A stretch of DNA of 22,426 bases from a virus. The stretch covers positions 1-22,426 of the IMG/VR virus record IMGVR_UViG_3300028607_000938; one strand, 5' to 3'. Numbering within the stretch: position 1 is the first letter of the stretch; each line of letters begins with the position of its first letter. Below the pieces are notes generated by a model. The model did no database searches, was not told where the DNA came from, and was given only the letters and a program-made list of their open reading frames with translations. A program made the position numbers and the translations under genes. Below are positions 15,671-22,395 of this stretch, in pieces.

Positions 15671-16645
15671 GGTGTTCGCCTCTCGGTTGTTAGAGGCATT
15701 CATAGACTGATATTTAAGGCTTTTTGAATCCGAGGCAGTAATTTCCGTCAAAACCTCTATTTCGGGAGGGGTTTCGTCCACTTCGATATACTGTGATATC
15801 GCGGACTCTATCCGCTCAACGCTGTGAATCACGGCTCGTTCATATGCTGGCCGGTGGACAATCGCGAGGTGGTCTAGTGTGAAGTCTTCACCGAACCATA
15901 TCTCCGTGGTGCCGTCGCTGTGACTTACGATGGAATCTGGAACACCGGTTCCACCGATGCTTACACCGTATCCGTCACGGAGCCAAAGCCCCGACTCCAA
16001 CGCCTCAAACAGTTCGATGCGGTGGATTTCGGCGGAGAATCCAACCTCCCACTCTTCCTCTTCGTCCTTGAAAATGCTGGCCTCTGTGATGTATCCGACG
16101 ACTGCCTCATTGACGCCGCCATCCATGTTGCGGCTGAAGCCACCAGCGTCGGGTTCGGGATGATTCAGTGTAATGTCCATGTCGAGCATCTCACCCACGA
16201 GGCGTATAGCCGCCTCTTTGGTGATTCCCCAGCCGTTTGCGTTGATGCCCTCGTGAAAGGCCGTTCCCGTGATGCGTATTACGGGCTTACCCGTATCTGC
16301 CTCTGCGGTGGCCCATGCACCATCCAATTTGATGCTGAGTCGCACACTGATTGGCTGGCACCGCCCATCCTTCATGTGATATCCGGGCTTGCAGTCGTCG
16401 GGGTGTTTATCTGCTTCACAGCAGGGTTCTTCACCACTACCGCAGTTAGGACAACAAACTTCGTCTTCTGCCATGTTATCAAGGTCAGTATCGTTTGTTT
16501 CTTCAAGGTTTGCCTTCCCGTTGTATAGTGAGTAGCATATGGCTGCTGCCTGTCCGGGGTCTTCGGTGGTGCCATCATTGATGACAGCGGGGATGCAACG
16601 ACTGACGAAATCAGCCTTTGACTCACCGGGATTGGGTTTCGGCAT
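15185..16645 (-). CDS. Capsid maturation protease with C-terminal scaffold
   Basis: The 486-residue product has four parts. Residues 1-45 (DFVSRCIPAVINDG and GQAAAICYSLYNG) are a short Cys-containing helical motif found at the start of many phage head proteases. Residues 63-97 hold a cysteine cluster (CCPNCG, then CC and two more Cys) that looks like a zinc ribbon. Residues about 98-280 resemble the S78-type prohead protease: candidate catalytic His162 in TLNHPE, Ser229 in GYGVSIGG, and Asp258/His259 in LDHLAIVHRP. Residues about 326-486 include a glutamate-rich coiled coil (DWEAEFEAMQAEIILKNAE), suited to scaffolding. It overlaps the portal stop by one base (TGATG), so the two are translationally coupled. 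Confidence 0.82.
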   Translation of the reverse strand: MPKPNPGESKADFVSRCIPAVINDGTTEDPGQAAAICYSLYNGKANLEETNDTDLDNMAEDEVCCPNCGSGEEPCCEADKHPDDCKPGYHMKDGRCQPISVRLSIKLDGAWATAEADTGKPVIRITGTAFHEGINANGWGITKEAAIRLVGEMLDMDITLNHPEPDAGGFSRNMDGGVNEAVVGYITEASIFKDEEEEWEVGFSAEIHRIELFEALESGLWLRDGYGVSIGGTGVPDSIVSHSDGTTEIWFGEDFTLDHLAIVHRPAYERAVIHSVERIESAISQYIEVDETPPEIEVLTEITASDSKSLKYQSMNASNNREANTMTDETIVEDSRDWEAEFEAMQAEIILKNAEIDAFRASEAEKEEAARQTLVDEATEIGLKGHEDLSADVVASLIESWQQAQPEEAPAEMKPVESGFVAEDVVIPEGAQVIVANYLNKQLIETPEPLYARCYNAWVQAWNGTLATDEGGHRAQTYEELNRGGN

Positions 16646-18045
16646 CAGTCCACCTCGTCTTGAGTATCGGGCCTATTGGTCTGCTGCTCTTTCTGTCGCG
16701 GGGGTGGTGGCATATCGCTGGGTGTTTTATTTTCTTCGATGCGCTCATCACCACCCTTGCCAATGGTGGGGAGGTTCAGCACTTCAAGTGCTTGGTTGAG
16801 TGTGATTAGCCCGCTAGAGTAGCCCATTGAGGCGCGGCGCACCTTATCGAAGTCAGTTTCGTAATCCACACTATCGAATAGGATTCGGGGGATATCCTTC
16901 TTGCGGTGGGGGATTCCGAGCAACTCAAGGTGTTTGCTGAACAATTCCTGAACGGACTCCACTATGACCTGTTGAAGTCTGTGAACGGCTTGCACGGCCC
17001 ACATATTCGCATTGAAGGTCGCAGAGAAGGTCGAGCCACGTTCTTGACCTGCTGCGACACGGGGAACATGCAGCACGGCGGCGATGCCTGCATTTACGCT
17101 GTCAAGGAAGCCACTGTTGTCGGGAAGGCTGTTTCTCGTATCAACGAAGTGCATCTCCACGAAGTCGGGGAATATGGGCACTTGGTCGCCACGCAGGGCT
17201 TCAAGTGTTGATACTACTTCATCCATGATGTGCTTAAGGCGGTCGCGCTGTTCATCAGGGTCTTGGATATGTTCAGTGGCTTTGCTGCTAATCGTGATGA
17301 ATTGCTTTGTGAGAGCGTCTTCTAACGCAATCCGATTGTTGATGCTGTTCCACTTTGCCCGTATGGGTTGCTTGAGGCTGGAAAAGCGTGAGGCTCCCCA
17401 TACACCATACGTCCACCGACTCTTATCGTCCTTGAACCAGTTAGAGCGGTAGTCAATACGGATATGCCATATCTCGCTGCTAAGGAATTGCTGTTCACCA
17501 CCAATACCAGCGACGTTCTCCCTTAGAAGGTAGTGGTCGGCATCAATGATGGGGTCTGTCTTGCCGGAGGTGAACGGCCTGCTGCGACCATCAATGATGG
17601 TGACTTGTTTAATGGGCAGGCTTTGAACATCTGTGATGCCCTCACCCGCACGCCCAACCAGTTTGTTGATATCGTTTCCATAGACCATGAGGGAGCGCAT
17701 AGCGTTAATCAGCACATCATCGAAGTCGAGTGTTTCTTCAACGAGTTCCCTGATGGCGTCGCGTATGCGAGCGTTGCGCCCACGCGGGTAATCTATACTC
17801 CACGCGTTCGCGGTGAGGCTCACTGTGCGCACGGCCCCATTCAATTCGGGGTCGAGTTTCAGCATCTCATCGAAGAGGTCGAAGTCGTTGTCGAAGTTGC
17901 TGTCTTCTCTAAGCGGGTCGGTGGTGTCTATGATATCCTTCATGCCAGCGATGAACGGGTTGTTTTCAGATGATACAGCCGTAGTCACGATAATCTGCGG
18001 ATGGTCGTCAGTTTTCTTGCCCCCGAAGGGCCACCATGTAGCCAT
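16645..18045 (-). CDS. Portal protein
   Basis: The 466-residue product carries portal features: an N-terminal helical region with LDPELNGAVRTVSLTANAW, the wing-like segment with VYGNDINKLVGR, an IWHIRIDYRSNWF strand, and the region WGASRFSSLKQPIRAKWNSI followed by a long helix, as in phage portals. Later PRVAAGQERGSTFSATFNAN fits the segment before the crown. The C-terminus is Pro/Gln-rich and probably disordered. The portal forms the twelve-fold ring at one capsid vertex and is the docking site for the terminase. Its stop overlaps the protease start. The ATG at 18045 lies 39 bases after the upstream gene. Confidence 0.87.
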   Translation of the reverse strand: MATWWPFGGKKTDDHPQIIVTTAVSSENNPFIAGMKDIIDTTDPLREDSNFDNDFDLFDEMLKLDPELNGAVRTVSLTANAWSIDYPRGRNARIRDAIRELVEETLDFDDVLINAMRSLMVYGNDINKLVGRAGEGITDVQSLPIKQVTIIDGRSRPFTSGKTDPIIDADHYLLRENVAGIGGEQQFLSSEIWHIRIDYRSNWFKDDKSRWTYGVWGASRFSSLKQPIRAKWNSINNRIALEDALTKQFITISSKATEHIQDPDEQRDRLKHIMDEVVSTLEALRGDQVPIFPDFVEMHFVDTRNSLPDNSGFLDSVNAGIAAVLHVPRVAAGQERGSTFSATFNANMWAVQAVHRLQQVIVESVQELFSKHLELLGIPHRKKDIPRILFDSVDYETDFDKVRRASMGYSSGLITLNQALEVLNLPTIGKGGDERIEENKTPSDMPPPPRQKEQQTNRPDTQDEVD

Positions 18046-18084
18046 GTTGTCAGCAGCACCGCGTTGTCTGATAAACCCTACGGC

Positions 18085-18393
18085 TCAGAGGAAAAGCACG
18101 ATAATAGTCCAAAGGAACACCCCAAATAGTCCCAGACCCCCTGTAAACTGCGCAACTCGCTTCGTGATGAAGTGGTCGAGTCCATACACGGGGCCGCTCT
18201 TAATGTCCTTGATATCCTTCGATACGCATTCCATCGTTTCGGCCACTTCACCCGTGATTCTCTCAAGACTGACGAGTTGTTCTCCGTGCCTCCCGATGGC
18301 ACCGACTATATCGGCCATGTTCAGCCGTATGTCAGTCACATCATCGCGTATGTAGTCCATACGAGCCATAATAGCGAGAACACTATCATCCAT
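18085..18393 (-). CDS. Coiled-coil protein with C-terminal membrane segment (holin/XhlA-like)
   Basis: First gene of the leftward operon, 102 residues. The N-terminal two thirds are heptad-like (MDDSVLAIMARMDYIRDDVT, then IRLNMADIVGAIGRHGEQLVSLERITGEV), and the end is a single hydrophobic segment (about residues 80-102, FTGGLGLFGVFLWTIIVLFL). This amphipathic coil plus tail anchor resembles XhlA-type lysis proteins in layout, and a holin accessory role is one reading. A membrane-anchored structural or assembly factor is equally possible, since no other lysis gene is visible here. The ATG has no strong ribosome binding site, only GGAG about 20 bases upstream. Confidence 0.65.
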   Translation of the reverse strand: MDDSVLAIMARMDYIRDDVTDIRLNMADIVGAIGRHGEQLVSLERITGEVAETMECVSKDIKDIKSGPVYGLDHFITKRVAQFTGGLGLFGVFLWTIIVLFL

Positions 18394-18462
18394 TGATTAG
18401 AGCAGACCAACTCCGTTATTTCAATCTACCACATAGCGTGTGCTTCGGAATTGTTTTCGTGA

Positions 18463-18532
18463 CCCAGAAGGAATACTGAAAGAATGAATGCAGTTCAGTA
18501 TAGTGGTTCGCTTGCATTCTGTTAATTCCCAT
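18463..18532 (-). promoter_or_regulatory. Outward-facing regulatory module, left copy (for the structural operon)
   Basis: Read on the minus strand, this holds box B (ATGGGAATTAACAGAAT, 18532-18516), a 30-base unconserved spacer, then box A (18485-18463; ATTCTTTC, two variable bases, TATTCCTTCTGGG). It is 69 bases from the ATG of the first leftward gene. An equally spaced copy faces the other way at 18597-18666. Boxes of identical order and spacing in front of both operons point to promoter or activator sites. The exact transcription start is not visible. Confidence 0.75.
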
Positions 18533-18596
18533 TAGATACTGTAAGGAATAGCAGAACATACTACTCTACTAGATACATACTATCTTTCTATGCCTT

Positions 18597-18666
18597 ATGG
18601 GAATTAACAGAATTACGAAAGTAGGTTCGCAGTCTATCACCCAATTCTTTCGATATTCCTTCTGGG
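18597..18666 (+). promoter_or_regulatory. Outward-facing regulatory module, right copy (for the packaging operon)
   Basis: On the plus strand: box B (18597-18613, identical 17 of 17 to the left copy), a 30-base spacer unrelated to the left one, and box A (18644-18666, 21 of 23 identical; the two differing bases are adjacent). It ends 59 bases before the GTG of the metallophosphoesterase. A weaker likeness continues outward for about 14 bases (A-rich). The dyad centre of both modules is the same point, between 18564 and 18565. Confidence 0.75.
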
Positions 18667-18725
18667 CAACAAAATGAATACACCGTAGGTAGGATTGATA
18701 AGGCGACACTAACCTCGGTAGGTTC

Positions 18726-19928
18726 GTGGAAGCAGAGCATACAATCAGAACGTATCTGAATCTCTGGGATGGAAACGACCTCGCCTTCGGGCGATTACTG
18801 TTCTTGAAGACCGGTGAACGCAGCCCGAATGCGTGGCGTTGTGCGTGGCAAAACTTTCAGACTAACCACCCCAATGAAGTGCCGGAGATTGAGAATAATG
18901 ACCCCAACGACTTGATTCCGTATGAGTGGGATGGCAAATGGGAAGACCTCGCAAGGCGTCTGCGTAAGCAGAATGACGATATCACAATGAGGGGTTGGCG
19001 GCATCGTATAGCGAATGCTCGTTCAGAGGGGCGACTGAAGCGTAGCGAGAAGACAGGTTTCACGACAGAGCAGTATGTCGGTGATGGTGCCAGTGATGAA
19101 GAGTTGTGGGACGCGGTCGCGGGGGCAAGCACGGAGGCGATACAGGCCCATCAAGACGCACGCTGGTCGGAAATCCGTTTCCATGATGAGGGCTACATCG
19201 GAATCGCCTTCGCTGCCGACCAACACATAGGCAGCGGCTTCTGCGACCATGAGAGGCTATCTGAAGACGCTAACCTCATAGCGGATACGCCGAACCTGTA
19301 TGTCATTCATGGCGGTGATTTCATAGACAACTTTCTGGGTGTAGATAAACCACGACCCACTACGAGGCAGATTACATCACCCAGCCAACAGTGGCGACTC
19401 TGCCGCCACTACCTCTCCATATTCAATGATAAGGTGGTTGCTGTCGTCGCAGGCAACCACGACCTATGGACAGATTCACTTACCGACTACGACCCCTTGC
19501 GTGACTTAGTGCATGACATAGGGGCCATCTATCACAAATCGGAGTTGAACATGCGTGTTTTGGTGGGTAATCAGCCATATCACATCAGCGTAAGGCATAA
19601 ACGACGCGGCAACAGTAGCCTTCACCCAGCAAGGGTTGTGAAGAAGATGTGGGAAGACGGCGAGGCAGACTTCGACATTGGTGTAGTGTGTCATAATCAC
19701 ACACCGACCATCGAGCCGTTCACCAGACATGGGGTTGAGCGTTGGGCTATCAGACCCGGCTCTTACAAAGTGATTGATGGCTTCGCTGATAGTATCGGCT
19801 TCCCTCGTGATAAGCCGACCTGTCCGGTGGCTATCCTGTCGCCACATGAGCGAGAAATCCACGTCTTCTCAGATTTGCGGTTAGGAATCCGCACTCTCCT
19901 TGCTCTTAATGGTGGCAACGATGAGTGA
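18726..19928 (+). CDS. Calcineurin-like metallophosphoesterase with extra N-terminal domain
   Basis: The 400-residue product has the metal-binding motifs of metallophosphoesterases in order: ADQH (Asp165, His167), GGDF (Asp198), GNHD (residues 243-246) and a CHNH motif (His323, His325), so the catalytic core looks intact. Residues 1-130 precede the enzyme and are not part of the standard domain; segments such as WEDLARRLRKQNDDITMRGW followed by HRIANARSEGRLKRS suggest a helix-turn-helix DNA-binding unit. Being first in the operon with the large terminase, it may work on DNA ends or in packaging; the small terminase is otherwise missing. Start is GTG at 18726: an in-frame stop lies at 18699 and no ATG lies between. 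Confidence 0.83.
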   Translation: MEAEHTIRTYLNLWDGNDLAFGRLLFLKTGERSPNAWRCAWQNFQTNHPNEVPEIENNDPNDLIPYEWDGKWEDLARRLRKQNDDITMRGWRHRIANARSEGRLKRSEKTGFTTEQYVGDGASDEELWDAVAGASTEAIQAHQDARWSEIRFHDEGYIGIAFAADQHIGSGFCDHERLSEDANLIADTPNLYVIHGGDFIDNFLGVDKPRPTTRQITSPSQQWRLCRHYLSIFNDKVVAVVAGNHDLWTDSLTDYDPLRDLVHDIGAIYHKSELNMRVLVGNQPYHISVRHKRRGNSSLHPARVVKKMWEDGEADFDIGVVCHNHTPTIEPFTRHGVERWAIRPGSYKVIDGFADSIGFPRDKPTCPVAILSPHEREIHVFSDLRLGIRTLLALNGGNDE

Positions 19929-20145
19929 AGAGGGTTGGTTCGATGATAGCAAACAAATGGCTGTCTATGAGATGAAGGCTGATGAGAACAAACTCGCCTT
20001 CGTATTCCGTGCTGGCGGGGTTGATGCCTGCGTCTATCTGAACAGGACGAATGTTGAAAGCCTATTGTCATTCCTTGTTGAATGGGTCGGCTTTCCCCTC
20101 TTCGGTATGGACTTCTACGGCGATGACTATGGATATCACGAGTAG
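19921..20145 (+). CDS. Small acidic protein between phosphoesterase and terminase
   Basis: A 74-residue product from the ATG at 19921 (MSEEGWFDDSKQMAVYEMKA, then ...FRAGGVDACVYLNRTNVESLLSFLVEW...). GGTGG lies a few bases before this ATG, and it overlaps the previous stop by eight bases; an upstream in-frame TTG is less likely. It reads as a small alpha/beta domain with an aromatic, acidic end (MDFYGDDYGYHE). It overlaps the start of the terminase gene, so all three genes are coupled. No family recognised. Confidence 0.6.
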   Translation: MSEEGWFDDSKQMAVYEMKADENKLAFVFRAGGVDACVYLNRTNVESLLSFLVEWVGFPLFGMDFYGDDYGYHE

Positions 20146-21625
20146 TTTCCGAATGCAGCGTGCGCGCACCGACATTCGACATTTCTATGAATGGCTAGGT
20201 TATTCGTGGGGCACACACATCGAGGAATGGATGACGCTGTTCGCGAGGCCCGATGACGTGGAAGTGCATCGCGTATGCTTGATTGCGCCTCGCGACCATA
20301 GCAAATCCACCACTCTGCGTGTGAAAATGCTCCACTCCATGCTGTTCAAGAAGTGGCGGGGCAAGCCCTTCACGTCATGGCTATTCAGTGCGAATAAGGA
20401 TTTGGCTGCGAACAGGCTTGAGGAAATCCGTGAGGACATGCGGAGGCATCCTGAGTTGAGGAAATACCTTGACGAGAAGCGTGGGGGTAAGTGGGAACTG
20501 CGTCTGATAAATGGCTCGTGGATTAAAGCGACGAGTGTGGGCAGCGCGATTCGTGGTGAACACCCAGCGAGTATCGTGCTTGACGATGTGTTAGATGACT
20601 TAGGCGACCTCGCTGATGAAAACGTCCGTCATTGGTTCAGGAAGAAATTGACCCCCATGCTATCCCCACAGACCTCGATTTTCTGCGTCGGCACACCGCT
20701 CTCTATGACTGACCTCTATCATACCGAGATGTTCGGCAATAAGACGTGGCTGACATGGAAAGAGGGGGCAATCACCAACTACGATGAGTGGCGTGCTGAA
20801 CCCGATAGAGTAGAACCTGTGTGCCTCTGGCCTGAACAACGGTCCTTCAAGTTTCTGATGGAGCAGAAGGAAGCGATGGGTGATTTGGCATTCGCTCAGG
20901 AGTATCTGTGTCGTGTCGTGGATGATGACTCCGCCGTGTTTCCCTCCACTCTCACACGAGCGAATATGAACATGGATGCCGTGCTGTGTCCCTCCGCCGA
21001 AGAGAGTGGGCAGTATGTCGTGGGTTTTGACCCCTCGCACGGTATCGGGCAAGACTACTCGGTTATGGTTGTGATGCGTCAAGACGAAGACGGCTACCTC
21101 CACTTCGTCAATATGTGGCGACGCAACGATTTCAGCCCCGTGCAGCAGGTGGATGAGATTCTGCGCATGAATGAATCGTATCGCAGACCGATGTTCGCCG
21201 TTGAAGACGCTGGCTTTCAGAGATTGTATGCCAGCCTCATTGAGCAGCGGAGGGTCAGCATCAACCTGAAGGCCAGTAAGGTGAACAATCGGGTTCTGAA
21301 GCAGGGCTTACTCTCTCGCTTGCGTTCATGGTTTGAGCAGGGGCTAATCATCTGGCCCTATGGAGATGATAAGACGCGCAAAGTGGTGATTGCCATTCTT
21401 GAAGAGTTGGAAACCCATGTGTGGGAGGGCGGAATAATCACGGATAAGGGGAAGCACAACGACTGCGTTATGGCCCTCGCGCACGCGTGCGACCAATTCA
21501 GTGCCGGTGGTGGTGGCCTCGCGATGAGTAGTGGGGCGGTGAGCGTGGATTCATGGCAGCGTGGGGGCAAGCAGAGGCGAGTCAATCATCGGCCTCGTGG
21601 TCGCTTCGTTCCTTTTGGCGGTTGA
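20123..21625 (+). CDS. terL: Terminase large subunit (packaging ATPase and nuclease)
   Basis: This motor pumps DNA into the capsid through the portal and cuts it. From ATG 20123 it is 500 residues. The ATPase half shows a Walker A variant APRDHSKST (about 55-63), a Walker B strand SIVLDD (acidic pair about 154-155), and a motif III-like FCVGTPLSMTDLY. The nuclease half shows the RNase H-type acidic residues: VVGFDPSHG (Asp about 303), FAVEDAGF (Glu/Asp about 361-362) and KHNDCVMALAHA (Asp about 447). The start is uncertain: ATG 20123, ATG 20129 and ATG 20153 are all in frame without a strong ribosome binding site, and translation is probably coupled to the upstream gene. The conserved part begins after all three. 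Confidence 0.92.
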   Translation: MTMDITSSFRMQRARTDIRHFYEWLGYSWGTHIEEWMTLFARPDDVEVHRVCLIAPRDHSKSTTLRVKMLHSMLFKKWRGKPFTSWLFSANKDLAANRLEEIREDMRRHPELRKYLDEKRGGKWELRLINGSWIKATSVGSAIRGEHPASIVLDDVLDDLGDLADENVRHWFRKKLTPMLSPQTSIFCVGTPLSMTDLYHTEMFGNKTWLTWKEGAITNYDEWRAEPDRVEPVCLWPEQRSFKFLMEQKEAMGDLAFAQEYLCRVVDDDSAVFPSTLTRANMNMDAVLCPSAEESGQYVVGFDPSHGIGQDYSVMVVMRQDEDGYLHFVNMWRRNDFSPVQQVDEILRMNESYRRPMFAVEDAGFQRLYASLIEQRRVSINLKASKVNNRVLKQGLLSRLRSWFEQGLIIWPYGDDKTRKVVIAILEELETHVWEGGIITDKGKHNDCVMALAHACDQFSAGGGGLAMSSGAVSVDSWQRGGKQRRVNHRPRGRFVPFGG

Positions 21626-21839
21626 TACGGCGTGAGATGAGTCGTGCCAAGACGATGAAAATAACAGCGTCAATCAAGAAGGCCCACGGGCCGATGTTCT
21701 CGATGATTTGGATTGAGAGCGCGATGGCATCCGTGGGGTTATCCACTCCGCCAACGCTGATGATATAGAGAAGTGCCAGAGGTATTCCGAGTCCGATACC
21801 ACATAACACAATTCCAATCGTTCTTCTAATCTCCCCCAC
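21582..21839 (-). CDS. Small two-helix membrane protein
   Basis: An 85-residue product with two hydrophobic helices (about residues 8-29, IGIVLCGIGLGIPLALLYII, and about 49-67, IGPWAFLIDAVIFIVLARLI) and a charged C-terminus (SRRINRQKERSDHEADD). Size and two-helix layout would suit a holin or a small membrane accessory. It is convergent with the terminase and overlaps its last 44 bases. The start would be GTG (21839) with no clear ribosome binding site, and an in-frame stop lies three codons further upstream, so start and expression are less certain than for other genes. Confidence 0.55.
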   Translation of the reverse strand: MGEIRRTIGIVLCGIGLGIPLALLYIISVGGVDNPTDAIALSIQIIENIGPWAFLIDAVIFIVLARLISRRINRQKERSDHEADD

Positions 21840-21888
21840 ATACAGTCAGAGAGGCTGGCGACTTTTCAATGTGTTGATAAGATGACCT

Positions 21889-22053
21889 TCACTTGGTCTT
21901 CTTGCTTTTCTTGCTTTTCTTGCTTTTCTTCGGGGGATTGGGTTGTGGCTTCGGTTCGGGTTTCGGCTTCGGCTTCGGTTTGGGTTCCGGTTCCGGTTCT
22001 GCCTGTCGAAGCCGGAGGCGGCGGTCGAGTCGTGCCTTGCTGCCCTTAACCAT
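21889..22053 (-). CDS. 54-residue Pro/Lys repeat protein, highly basic
   Basis: On the minus strand, the ATG at 22053 opens a frame coding MVKGSKARLDRRLRLRQAEP, then a run of alternating Pro with Glu or Lys (about residues 19-40) and an ending of four KKS/KKT units (about 42-53), stop TGA at 21889. The repeats resemble tails of histone H1-like and other nucleic acid-binding proteins, or spacer regions of membrane-spanning proteins. A TATA-like box lies 52-61 bases upstream. The low-complexity repeat is also reflected in the DNA (tandem AAGCCG/AACCGG-type hexamers), so some of the regularity may come from replication slippage. No family recognised. Confidence 0.5.
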   Translation of the reverse strand: MVKGSKARLDRRLRLRQAEPEPEPKPKPKPKPEPKPQPNPPKKSKKSKKSKKTK

Positions 22054-22096
22054 GATTCAAACTGAGGCGTTCACCGTTTAATAAAAGATTCGGTAG

Positions 22097-22144
22097 TTTT
22101 CAGGTTTTTTTATAGAGAATTGTAGGGTTTTTTAGGATTTTTTT
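22097..22144. other. Helically phased T-tracts (likely bent DNA)
   Basis: The plus strand has T-runs at 22097-22100 (4), 22105-22111 (7), 22128-22133 (6) and 22138-22144 (7). Their centres are about 9.5, 22.5 and 10.5 bases apart, so all four fall close to whole turns of the helix. Phased tracts of this kind bend DNA and are common near origins and strong promoters. Confidence 0.6.
22105..22114 (-). promoter_or_regulatory. Possible TATA-type promoter for the two right-end minus-strand genes
   Basis: The minus strand reads CTCTATAAAAAAACC, with TATAAAAAAA at 22114-22105, 52-61 bases before the ATG of the 54-residue protein. An archaeal start about 25 bases downstream would give a leader of roughly 30 bases. 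A purine-rich BRE is not clear, and the box also belongs to a phased T-tract array, so it may be structural instead. Confidence 0.3.
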
Positions 22145-22205
22145 AATTATCTCGCGAGGTGGTAGGCGATACGCAAGGCGGCCGGTTCGCGAGCGTTTGG
22201 CAGCC

Positions 22206-22232
22206 TCGCGATATGAATGATTCATGTCGCGA
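22206..22232. repeat. 27-base near-perfect palindrome flanked by TCGCGA
   Basis: Arms TCGCGATATGAA (22206-22217) and TTCATGTCGCGA (22221-22232) pair at 11 of 12 positions around a 3-base centre TGA. Each arm ends in the palindrome TCGCGA, which is found three more times nearby (22152, 22187, 22339). It suits a dimeric protein binding site or a cruciform; there is no following T-run on either strand close enough for a standard terminator. Confidence 0.75.
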
Positions 22233-22248
22233 GATGGGCAAGCCTCCG

Positions 22249-22306
22249 ACTATACAACCAGCGGTTAGGTAGTGCGGGCCACTATACAACCAGCGGTTAG
22301 GTAGTG
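22249..22306. repeat. Tandem 26-base direct repeat (two copies, period 32)
   Basis: Two perfect copies of a 26-base unit (22249-22274 and 22281-22306; each begins ACTATACAACC and ends GGTTAGGTAGTG), separated by six bases (CGGGCC). A period of 32 is about three helical turns, putting both copies on the same DNA face, as in iterons or paired operator sites. Confidence 0.8.
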
Positions 22307-22360
22307 GCAGGGGGTCGCGCACGCGAGGAGCGGACCGTTCGCGAGGCTGTCCGGCAGCGT

Positions 22361-22395
22361 GCAATTATCGCATCACTGATACCGTTGATAATTGC
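22361..22395. repeat. Inverted repeat with 9-base arms
   Basis: GCAATTATC (22361-22369) is followed after 17 bases by its exact complement GATAATTGC (22387-22395). It is the last of a series of symmetric elements in the non-coding right end (22054-22426), where I otherwise see no credible gene. Operator or hairpin function is an inference. Confidence 0.6.

Larger units (their letters stand above)
18394..18725. other. Divergent intergenic control region
   Basis: This 332-base gap separates the leftward structural operon from the rightward packaging operon and contains no credible gene. Besides the two outward modules it holds an 8-base inverted repeat (ATACTGAA at 18473-18480 and its complement at 18494-18501) and, near the centre, the octamer ACATACTA twice (18556-18563, 18575-18582). 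It is visibly more AT-rich than the flanking genes. I find no convincing classical bacterial or archaeal core promoter by eye. Confidence 0.7.

Noticed and set aside
15920-16528. 202-codon plus-strand frame inside the capsid protease region
   Set aside because: Antisense to the protease, whose motifs and coupling to the portal are clear; no ribosome binding site or family likeness on the plus strand.
18394-18425. Possible bacterial-type promoter (TTGAAA, 17 bases, TCTAAT) directly before the first leftward gene
   Set aside because: The -10-like box would touch the ATG, giving an almost leaderless message, and such matches are frequent by chance; the conserved modules further upstream are better candidates.
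21893-22081. 62-codon plus-strand frame rich in Phe, Leu and Gly
   Set aside because: It is the antisense reading of the Pro/Lys repeat gene; the repeat forces an open frame on both strands. The minus frame has an ATG and a more plausible protein composition.
22206-22232. Palindrome as a factor-independent terminator
   Set aside because: No T-run follows on either strand within a suitable distance; symmetric TCGCGA ends fit a binding site better.
22143-22364. 73-codon minus-strand frame across the right-end repeats
   Set aside because: Needs a TTG start, crosses the palindrome and tandem repeats, and its product is irregular; better explained as non-coding structured DNA.
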